A stretch of DNA of 5,202 bases from Spirochaetia bacterium (GTDB taxonomy: Bacteria > Spirochaetota > Spirochaetia > Treponematales > Breznakiellaceae). The translations under genes and the position numbers were made by a program. The notes under the pieces were generated by a model. The model saw only the letters and a program-made list of their open reading frames with translations. It searched no databases and had not been told where the DNA came from. Positions 1 to 5,202 of the stretch are shown piece after piece. Numbering within the stretch: the first letter of the stretch is position 1; each line of letters begins with the position of its first letter. The DNA lies in assembly GCA_025997715.1 (NCBI GenBank), contig BNUY01000180.1, positions 1-5,202 of the forward strand, in the 5' to 3' direction.

Positions 1-1
1 C

Positions 2-1624
2 GCGCCGGTGTTACGCGCGGGAAAGTCCATCATCGTAGGGGCGCTCAGTTTTCTTCTGGGGGCAAAGACGGATGCTTCGGTGATCCGTACCGGGAGTGAC
101 GAGGCGTCGGTGTCTGCGGTGGTGTCCATCTCGTCGGACAACCGGGATGTGCTGGACTGGCTTGCCGGCAGGGATATTGCCATTGAGGACCGGCGCATCA
201 TCGTCCGGCGGAATATTAAAACATCCGGGCGTTCTTCAATATACATACAGGATGTGCCGGTGAGCCGGACCGACCTGGAGCAATGTATGGGGCTCCTCTT
301 TGACCTCCACGGCCAACATTCCCACGAATCCCTGCTGCACAAGGAGGTCCACCGGAAATACCTGGACCGCTTTGCCGGGATTGAGGAGGAGGCTGTCCAG
401 TTCAACGGGTTATTCATGAACCTGGCGGAAAAGAAGAAGACCCTGGAAACCTCCGCCGCCAATGAACGGGATAGGGGCGCCCGGCTGGAGATACTCCGTT
501 ATTCTATAGAAGAGATTGACAATGCGGCGGTTAAAAGCGGGGAGAGCCGTGTTCTGGAAATGGAGTCCAAGCGGTTGGCTTCCTTCGAAAAGCTGGCGGG
601 CTATACCAATGCCGCCGCCGCCGCCCTGTTTGAGGATGAGCCCTCGGTGTTGTCCCTGAGCAGGCGTATCAAAGCGTCCCTGGAGAACGCCGCGGCCATT
701 GACGGGGACCTTGCGGCTAGGCAGCAGCGGATGGCGGATTTGTACTACGAGGCGGAGGATATGGCGGAGGAGGTCCGTGCCTACCGGGACGCCCTCCGTT
801 ACGAACCGGGGCGGCTGGAAGAGGTGGAGGAACGGCTGGCCCTGCTGTACCGGCTGCGGAAGAAGTACGGGAAGGGCGCCGATGAGGATACCATACTCGC
901 CTACAGGGCCGAGGCGGAAGCGGAGATTGACGCCCTTTCCAACGCCGGGGAAAACCGGGACAGGCTGGGCGCGGAGATTGCCCTTTTGGAGAAGGACCTG
1001 GTGGGTAGGGCCCAGGGGATGAGCTCAAAACGGCGAGCTGCGGCGGCTAAGCTGGGGGAACGGATAAGCGCCATCCTCAAAAGCCTGGGTATGCCCAACG
1101 CCCGGTTTGCGGTGGGGATAAATCCCCGGGGGCAGGCGGAAGGTGGTCAGCGGACAATCGGTCCCTGGGGCGCGGAGGATGTGGAGTTCCTCATCTCCGC
1201 CAATGCCGGGGAGCCCTTGAAGGATCTGTCCCGTATCGCCTCCGGGGGGGAACTTTCCCGGGTGATGCTGGCAATCAAGACCGTGCTGGCCGGGGCGGGC
1301 AATGCGGACACCCAGGAAACCCTGGTGTTTGACGAGATCGACACCGGTATTGGGGGGGAGGTTGCCCTGGCGGTGGGGGATTACCTAAAAAAGATTGGCG
1401 GGATTAAGCAGATCTTCTGTGTGACCCACCTTGCCAGCATCGCGGTGCGGGCGGATAATCATTTGAGGGTTGAAAAGAAAACCGGGGGCGGCAGAACTAC
1501 TACGGTAATTTCCGTGCTCGCCGGTGTTACGCGCCGGGGGGAAATTGCCCGGATGCTGGCGGGGGATGCCGGGGGCGCGGCGGCGCTGGCCCATGCGGAT
1601 GAGCTGCTGGGAAAATACAAGTAA
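2..1624 (+). CDS. recN: DNA repair protein RecN, N-terminally incomplete
   Basis: RecN is a cytoplasmic SMC-like ATPase that acts early in recombinational repair of double-strand breaks. Residues are counted from the GTG at 8. AGKSII (4-9) is the end of Walker A. LHGQH (100-104) is the RecN Q-loop region. A charged, Glu/Arg-rich helical stretch (about 125-355) is the coiled-coil arm. The C-terminal ATPase lobe has the signature SGGELSR (412-418), Walker B TLVFDEID (438-445) and the H-loop CVTHLAS (471-477). The family is usually about 550-570 aa, so roughly 25-35 N-terminal residues are missing. The GTG at 8 cannot be the true start, because it falls inside Walker A and the frame is open to the edge. 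Oddity: the residues before AGKS read APVLR rather than the family's TGETG, so the first Walker A glycine is lost; see the repeat entries for why this may be an edge artefact. The TAA at 1622 overlaps the next gene's ribosome-binding site. Identity is very secure; the true 5' end is not visible. Confidence 0.95.
   Translation, partial: APVLRAGKSIIVGALSFLLGAKTDASVIRTGSDEASVSAVVSISSDNRDVLDWLAGRDIAIEDRRIIVRRNIKTSGRSSIYIQDVPVSRTDLEQCMGLLFDLHGQHSHESLLHKEVHRKYLDRFAGIEEEAVQFNGLFMNLAEKKKTLETSAANERDRGARLEILRYSIEEIDNAAVKSGESRVLEMESKRLASFEKLAGYTNAAAAALFEDEPSVLSLSRRIKASLENAAAIDGDLAARQQRMADLYYEAEDMAEEVRAYRDALRYEPGRLEEVEERLALLYRLRKKYGKGADEDTILAYRAEAEAEIDALSNAGENRDRLGAEIALLEKDLVGRAQGMSSKRRAAAAKLGERISAILKSLGMPNARFAVGINPRGQAEGGQRTIGPWGAEDVEFLISANAGEPLKDLSRIASGGELSRVMLAIKTVLAGAGNADTQETLVFDEIDTGIGGEVALAVGDYLKKIGGIKQIFCVTHLASIAVRADNHLRVEKKTGGGRTTTVISVLAGVTRRGEIARMLAGDAGGAAALAHADELLGKYK
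3..18 (+). repeat. 16-bp direct repeat, copy 1 (window edge)
   Basis: Bases 3-18 are identical to 1519-1534. Extending to bases 1-18 against 1517-1534 gives 17 of 18 matches. This copy sits exactly where the codons for the start of the RecN Walker A (GETG) should be. It may be a chimeric read or contig edge, or a real rearrangement. Confidence 0.7.
1519..1534 (+). repeat. 16-bp direct repeat, copy 2 (native recN 3' region)
   Basis: This is the in-frame copy within recN, encoding part of the C-terminal segment LAGVTRRGEIARML. That segment fits a normal RecN tail, so this copy is presumably the original and the one at the left edge is the misplaced one. Confidence 0.7.
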
Positions 1625-1630
1625 GGGGGA
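1623..1630 (+). promoter_or_regulatory. Ribosome-binding site for the 263-aa protein gene
   Basis: AAGGGGGA overlaps the recN TAA stop and ends 4 nt before the ATG at 1635. It fixes that ATG as the start and argues against the longer open frame that extends back into recN. The close packing implies co-transcription and likely translational coupling with recN. Confidence 0.75.
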
Positions 1631-1634
1631 AACA

Positions 1635-2426
1635 ATGGCAAAAAGTTCCAATGATGAACACAAACGGTATCAGGAACGGACGAGCAGTTTTCGTGAGGCC
1701 ATTGATGATATCCTCAAACGGGAAAAGGAAACCCTGTCCCTGCTCCAACAGAACAGCGAAGATGCGCCCGTAAAGCTGGTGGGCCTTGCGGAGGATATGC
1801 TTAACCTGAGTTCCAACTATATTATTTTGAGCGATGTTTCCCAGGTCATCCTGGGAACCAGGGACGAGGACCCCCTCAATGACGCCAGAAAATCGCTTTT
1901 AAGGGCTGTCACCTATATGGAAAAGGTGGTGAGTAATTATATCGATGTCCCCTTTTCGGATTACGAAGATAAACTTGTCGGGATTGCCGACATGGGCGCC
2001 GCCGAGCGGTACCGGCTTGTTCGCAAGATTGGGCTTACCATCCGGCTTTTGGAAGATGCCTTTGGGGAGAATTCCAAATGGAAGTGGACTTTCGTAGAAC
2101 TACGGGGACGTTTCGCAACGGTGGCGAAGAATATTTTGGATTTGAAAAAGGCGGTGGCCAATACGGATCCCCGGTCTCCGGACTATGAACCCACGATGTA
2201 TCATCTGCGGCTGGTAAAAAAACTGCTCTCCCAGTCGGCGGACCAGTACCGGGAAAAGTACGAAATATCCACCAAAAATATTGATGATCTCAAACTGGCA
2301 ATTGTCTTTCTTTCGGCCCTTCGCCGCCTCGCCCTTGTTCTGGGAAACCGGGATGAAGAGGAGTTGATCAAGAAGAAACAGAGCAGTTGGGTCACCAGAT
2401 TTGAAGCGGATTTAAAGAAAAAATGA
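1635..2426 (+). CDS. Uncharacterised helix-rich soluble protein (263 aa)
   Basis: I do not recognise a characterised family. The ATG at 1635 is chosen because a strong purine-rich ribosome-binding site lies 4 nt upstream, and the open frame before it is recN in another frame. The 263-aa product has no signal peptide, no plausible membrane segment, no lipobox and no cysteine. It is highly charged, with K/R and D/E runs typical of long amphipathic helices (about 12-40, 83-103, 121-142, 150-176, 186-236). The C terminus is basic (EADLKKK). No nucleotide-binding or metal-binding motif stands out. WKWTFVELRGRF (149-160) is the most distinctive segment, with aromatic and basic residues packed together. 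The gene is 10 nt from recN and overlaps the ABC gene by 4 nt. My recollection, unverified, is that treponemes carry a hypothetical gene after recN, which would make it a lineage-conserved protein. A cytoplasmic scaffold or regulatory role is only a guess. Confidence 0.88.
   Translation: MAKSSNDEHKRYQERTSSFREAIDDILKREKETLSLLQQNSEDAPVKLVGLAEDMLNLSSNYIILSDVSQVILGTRDEDPLNDARKSLLRAVTYMEKVVSNYIDVPFSDYEDKLVGIADMGAAERYRLVRKIGLTIRLLEDAFGENSKWKWTFVELRGRFATVAKNILDLKKAVANTDPRSPDYEPTMYHLRLVKKLLSQSADQYREKYEISTKNIDDLKLAIVFLSALRRLALVLGNRDEEELIKKKQSSWVTRFEADLKKK
2423..2426 (+). other. ATGA stop-start overlap
   Basis: The TGA of the 263-aa protein gene and the ATG of the first ABC gene share bases in ATGA. 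The upstream sequence is A-rich with only a weak ribosome-binding site (AAAGAAA). Translation of the ABC subunit therefore probably depends on re-initiation by ribosomes finishing the upstream gene. Confidence 0.8.
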
Positions 2427-4249
2427 CGGAAGCGAAGAAACCGGCCTCCCTTGGGGAATACAAAACCATCCTGCCCTACCTTGCCCGGTACCGGAGGCAA
2501 TATATCCTGGGCTTCCTCTGTCTCCTCCTGGTGGACGCCGCCCAGGTCTTGATCCCCCAGTTTGTGCGCCGGGCGGTGGACCTGATTTCCCTGGGAAGTA
2601 TTAATCAGGATAATGGAGCGCTGCATCGTATTTTCCTGCTCTGCCTCGGTATGGCCGGGGCAATGCTGCTTATCGGCGCGGGGCGTTTCCTCTGGCGGTA
2701 TTTTATCCACGGTTCCTCCCGGCGCATCGAAACGGAACTCCGGGGCAGGCTGTTCGATCACCTCCTTGTCCTCTCCTACGATTTCTACCAGGAAAACAAA
2801 ATCGGCGACCTCATGGCCCGTTCCACCAACGATGTGGGGGCGGTGCGGAACGCCATCGGCATGGGGCTGGTAGCCCTGGTTGACGGCACGGTCCTTGCCG
2901 CAGCAATCCTGGTGATTATCTTTATCCAGGACGCTTCGACCGCAGTCTTTGCGGTGATCCCCCTCTTGCCCATCACCGTACTGATACTCTTTTTTGGGCA
3001 CAAGGTGGGGAAGCAGTTTCAAAAAGCGCAGGAAACCTACTCCGCCATGAGCGATGCGGTCCAGGAAACCTTTTCCGGTATCCGGGTGATAAAGTCCTTT
3101 GTAAAAGAATGGTGGTTCATCAAAAAGTTTGCGGACACCAACGATGATTACCGGGACGCCAACATGGTTCTGGTCAAAACTTTCGGGATATTCTTCCCCT
3201 TCATCACCTTCCTTTCGGGCCTCACCTCCCTGATCCTTCTCCTGGTTGGAGGCCGCCGGGTGGTGGAGGGCCTTATGAGCCCCGGCGAACTGGTGGCCCT
3301 CTTCAGCTATTTTCAAATGCTCATCTGGCCCCTCATGGGCGCCGGTTTCATGGTGAACCTGATCCAGCGGGGTGCGGTGAGCCTGGGCCGGGTGAACGCG
3401 GTGCTGAACACAACACCCTCCATTGTTTCCCCCGCGCAGGCGGTACGCCCCGATCCCGGGGAACACACGAACGAAATTGAGATACGGAACCTGAGCTTTT
3501 CCTACGGCGAAAAGAAGGTACTGGAGAACATTTCCGTGAACATCCCCCGTGGCGCCTGGGTGGGCATCCTGGGCCGTACCGGTTCCGGCAAATCCACCCT
3601 GCTCAAAACCCTGACCCGCATGGTGGACCCGCCGCCCGGCGCAGTATTTGTGCGCGGCGTGGATGTACGGGACTGGGACCTGGAAACGCTGCGTTCCCTG
3701 TTTGCGGTTACCCCCCAGGACAGCTACCTTTTCTCGGATTCCATACGGAACAACATCGCCTACGGCCTGGAAACCCCTGAGGACACGTTGCTCAAAGGGA
3801 GCGCGGAACTTGCTGCCCTGGATCGGGACCTGGCGGCTTTCAACGAGGGCTGGGACACCACCATCGGCGAGCGGGGGCTTACCCTTTCCGGCGGGCAAAA
3901 ACAGCGTACCGCCATTGCCCGGGCCTTCGTCATGGATACCGAATGTCTCATCCTGGATGATGCCCTTTCCGCCGTGGACGCGGAAACGGAAAAGCGGATA
4001 CTCCGGGGGCTCCTGGAGGAGCGTGAACGGAAAATCAGGGCGGGCCGTAGTTCTACTGCGGTGATTGTTTCCCACCGGGTTTCCACCCTTGCCTACGCGG
4101 ACTTCGTGTTGGTGCTGGACCAGGGCCGGATCGCCGAAAGCGGTTCTCCCCGGGAATTGCTTGACCGCAGCGGCTTCTACGCGCAGATGGCGGAACTGCA
4201 GCGCCTGGAGGGGGGAGCAGGCTCCCCTGGGGAGGATGCCCATGGCTGA
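2423..4249 (+). CDS. ABC exporter half-transporter, degenerate-site subunit (BmrC/TM287-like)
   Basis: Inner-membrane permease fused to an ATPase, 608 aa, a normal length for a half-transporter. The membrane domain has about six helices (roughly 26-48, 68-90, 145-168, 170-191, 251-276, 288-312). FYQENKIGDLMARSTNDV (121-138) is the typical first coupling-helix region, and GIRVIKSFVKE (219-229) lies before TM5. The ATPase domain follows: A-loop Tyr361, Walker A GRTGSGKST (384-392), Q-loop Gln432 in PQDSYLF, signature LSGGQ (488-492), Walker B LILDD (509-513), D-loop SAVD (516-519) and H-loop His551. Asp513 stands where the catalytic Glu belongs, which is the mark of the degenerate-site subunit in heterodimeric exporters such as BmrCD, LmrCD and TM287/288. 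The partner is the overlapping downstream gene. The substrate cannot be read from sequence; drugs, lipids or peptides are all possible. The start is set by the ATGA overlap. Not one TTA, CTA or TCA codon is used. Confidence 0.95.
   Translation: MTEAKKPASLGEYKTILPYLARYRRQYILGFLCLLLVDAAQVLIPQFVRRAVDLISLGSINQDNGALHRIFLLCLGMAGAMLLIGAGRFLWRYFIHGSSRRIETELRGRLFDHLLVLSYDFYQENKIGDLMARSTNDVGAVRNAIGMGLVALVDGTVLAAAILVIIFIQDASTAVFAVIPLLPITVLILFFGHKVGKQFQKAQETYSAMSDAVQETFSGIRVIKSFVKEWWFIKKFADTNDDYRDANMVLVKTFGIFFPFITFLSGLTSLILLLVGGRRVVEGLMSPGELVALFSYFQMLIWPLMGAGFMVNLIQRGAVSLGRVNAVLNTTPSIVSPAQAVRPDPGEHTNEIEIRNLSFSYGEKKVLENISVNIPRGAWVGILGRTGSGKSTLLKTLTRMVDPPPGAVFVRGVDVRDWDLETLRSLFAVTPQDSYLFSDSIRNNIAYGLETPEDTLLKGSAELAALDRDLAAFNEGWDTTIGERGLTLSGGQKQRTAIARAFVMDTECLILDDALSAVDAETEKRILRGLLEERERKIRAGRSSTAVIVSHRVSTLAYADFVLVLDQGRIAESGSPRELLDRSGFYAQMAELQRLEGGAGSPGEDAHG
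4212..4227 (+). repeat. Perfect 7-bp inverted repeat (hairpin) at the ABC gene junction
   Basis: GGGGAGC and GCTCCCC flank a 2-nt centre; as RNA this would most likely fold as a 6-bp GC-rich stem with a CAGG loop. It lies in the last codons of the first ABC gene and ends 1 nt before the GGGGAGG ribosome-binding site of the second. The 5' arm repeats the core of that site (GGGGAG), so the CTCCCC arm is complementary to both. No U-run follows, so it is not an intrinsic terminator. A role in translational coupling is inferred. Confidence 0.55.
4229..4235 (+). promoter_or_regulatory. Ribosome-binding site for the second ABC subunit
   Basis: GGGGAGG is a strong Shine-Dalgarno sequence 6 nt before the ATG at 4242. 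An in-frame ATG at 4236 directly abuts it and is too close, so 4242 is preferred. The site is embedded in the coding end of the first ABC gene. Confidence 0.75.
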
Positions 4250-5202
4250 TTATTTTGAAACCGAAGAAGTGGTAAAGGAATACGACGGCGCCCTGGTACG
4301 GCGGATTATGGATTACATAAAACCCTACCGCCTGCTCTGCGTCGCTATGATTATTGCCCTGGCCCTTTCCACCCTGGGGGAACTGGCCATCCCGATAATC
4401 CAGCAGCGGCTTATCGACGATGCGATCCTGGCCCGGTACCTCCTGCTTCGTCCTGCCGGGAATACGGCGCTTTCCCCTGCGGCGGAGAAAGCCTTGTCCC
4501 TTCTCCGTACTACCAAGCGAAGTATTGCGGTGGGAACAAACCTGCTTATCCCCCAGGATAGGGACCGCAGTATTACTGCGGCGGCGGAGGGGGAACTGCG
4601 CAGCGCAGGAATCCTGAGCGGAGACCAGTGGTATGCCTTTTATTTTACGAACGGCGATCCCGCCTTAGCGGTGATGGATGTACACCCCGCTCTTTTTCTC
4701 CGGGGATCAGACACAGAAGCGGTTTTAACCGCCGCCATCAAAACCGCGGACCTCTACGCCCTCCCTGCCGATGAAATCCGTGCGGTCCGGGGCCGGGACT
4801 TTTCCCGTATCCTCTCCGTTGTAACGCAGATGTTCATCATCCTTATCTTAGTTTTTGTGTGTACCTTTTTTCAGACCTGGACCAGCTCCCTTATCGGTCA
4901 AAAAGCCATGAAGGAGATGCGCCTCAACCTGTTTAAGAAGACCGCATCCCAGTCCACCGCGTTTATTTCCCGGCATCCGGTGGGCAGAATCGTTACCCGG
5001 CTCACCGGGGATGTGGAAACCCTGAACGAATTTTTCACCACCGTCATGGTGGCCTTCCTCAAGGACCTTTCGGTGATGGCAGGGGTTCTTGTCACCCTGT
5101 TCCTGCTTTCCCCAAAGCTGGCCCTGGTGATTATCCTGATCCTGCCGCTGGTAGGGTGGATCACCGCGGTGAGCCGCGTCAAGGCCCGGGACGCGTTCCG
5201 TT
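4242..5202 (+). CDS. ABC exporter half-transporter, larger subunit (BmrD/TM288-like), 3' incomplete
   Basis: The frame is open from 4242 to the right edge, giving 320 residues of the membrane domain; the ATPase domain lies beyond the window. The N-terminal cytoplasmic segment, with IMDYIKPYR (22-30) before TM1, is typical of the larger subunit. TM1 is about 31-54, TM2 about 189-215, TM3 about 266-290 and TM4 about 291-309. FISRHPVGRIVTRLTGDVET (241-260) matches the conserved exporter stretch with the first coupling helix and confirms the family. The unusual part is about 120 residues between TM1 and TM2 (about 65-185), where exporters normally have a short loop. The segment is hydrophilic, cysteine-free and without a membrane helix, so it should form an extracytoplasmic domain; BmrD is known to carry a smaller one at this place. 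The gene overlaps the upstream ABC gene by 8 nt, which supports a heterodimer. The full protein should be near 700 aa. I predict a catalytic Glu after its Walker B and possibly an altered LSGGQ. Confidence 0.92.
   Translation, partial: MADYFETEEVVKEYDGALVRRIMDYIKPYRLLCVAMIIALALSTLGELAIPIIQQRLIDDAILARYLLLRPAGNTALSPAAEKALSLLRTTKRSIAVGTNLLIPQDRDRSITAAAEGELRSAGILSGDQWYAFYFTNGDPALAVMDVHPALFLRGSDTEAVLTAAIKTADLYALPADEIRAVRGRDFSRILSVVTQMFIILILVFVCTFFQTWTSSLIGQKAMKEMRLNLFKKTASQSTAFISRHPVGRIVTRLTGDVETLNEFFTTVMVAFLKDLSVMAGVLVTLFLLSPKLALVIILILPLVGWITAVSRVKARDAFR
4434..4796 (+). other. Region encoding the extracytoplasmic insert of the second ABC subunit
   Basis: This covers residues about 65-185, between TM1 and TM2. 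The segment looks like mixed helix and strand: an Ala/Leu-rich helix near 78-90, a strand-like WYAFYF (130-135) and another helical stretch near 158-172. No known domain is recognised. By analogy with the cap of BmrD it would sit over the outer mouth of the transport path. The boundaries are estimates from hydrophobicity. Confidence 0.65.

Noticed and set aside
8..10. GTG at 8 as the real recN start
   Set aside because: It falls inside the Walker A motif, about 30 residues after where RecN proteins begin, and the frame is open upstream to the window edge.
699..1028. Overlapping open frames on both strands within recN
   Set aside because: They lie inside the RecN coiled-coil region. Their products are Arg/Pro/Trp-rich shadow translations without a ribosome-binding site or domain.
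1524..1634. N-terminal extension of the 263-aa protein back into recN from a GTG
   Set aside because: These 37 codons overlap the conserved RecN C terminus in another frame and read as Arg/Gly/Trp-rich shadow sequence. A strong ribosome-binding site directly precedes the ATG at 1635.
4048..4057. Short dyad GTAGTTCTAC within the first ABC gene
   Set aside because: The arms are only four bases, it is within coding sequence, and it has no partner site; this is chance-level.
3648..4064. 138-codon plus-strand open frame inside the ABC ATPase domain
   Set aside because: It is an out-of-frame reading of the Walker B and signature region; the true frame keeps all the motifs.
4212..4235. Intrinsic terminator between the two ABC genes
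   Set aside because: The stem is followed by a ribosome-binding site and start codon, not a T-run, and the two genes overlap.
2201..4243. 680-codon open frame on the minus strand opposite the first ABC gene
   Set aside because: Its codons are exactly in register with the ABC codons, so stops would need TTA, CTA or TCA in the sense gene, and that gene uses none. The translation is rich in His, Gly, Gln and Pro with no domain, while the plus strand holds every ABC exporter motif. It is a by-product of codon bias.
4898..5182. 94-codon minus-strand open frame near the right end
   Set aside because: It is antisense to the conserved coupling-helix region of the second ABC subunit, and its Arg/Thr/Ser-rich product has no recognisable domain.

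Overview
This 5.2 kb window is moderately GC-rich and almost entirely coding. All genes are on the + strand and packed tightly: a 10-nt gap, then a 4-nt overlap, then an 8-nt overlap. No internal promoter, terminator, RNA gene, CRISPR array or insertion sequence is visible. The layout looks like a slice of a bacterial chromosomal operon. The order recN, small conserved-looking helical protein, ABC half-transporter pair suggests a spirochaete (Treponema-like, of the higher-GC gut or free-living kind). That assignment is from memory of gene style and neighbourhood and is tentative.

Layout: (1) 2-1624, RecN, the SMC-like DNA double-strand-break repair ATPase, cut at its N terminus by the window edge. 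(2) 1635-2426, a soluble, charged, helix-rich 263-aa protein of unknown function. (3) 2423-4249, a complete ABC exporter half-transporter (six membrane helices plus ATPase domain) with Asp in place of the catalytic Glu after Walker B. (4) 4242-5202, the first 320 residues of a second ABC exporter half-transporter, running off the right edge. It carries about 120 extra residues between its first and second membrane helices.

Genes 3 and 4 very probably encode the two halves of a heterodimeric exporter of the BmrC/BmrD, LmrC/LmrD or TM287/TM288 type. Gene 3 would be the subunit contributing the degenerate ATP site, and gene 4 the larger subunit with an extracytoplasmic cap domain. Gene 4 is likely translated by coupling to gene 3: its ribosome-binding site lies inside the end of gene 3, next to a perfect 7-bp inverted repeat. 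RecN has no obvious functional tie to the exporter and may simply share the transcript.

Points most worth a second look: the left edge, where the first 18 bases replace the expected RecN Walker A start and match a segment near the recN 3' end at 17 of 18 positions; the large extracytoplasmic insert in the second ABC subunit and the cluster of otherwise avoided codons in and near it; the degenerate ATPase site; and the unassigned 263-aa protein. I see no clear previously undescribed system; this is mostly an ordinary housekeeping and transport region.
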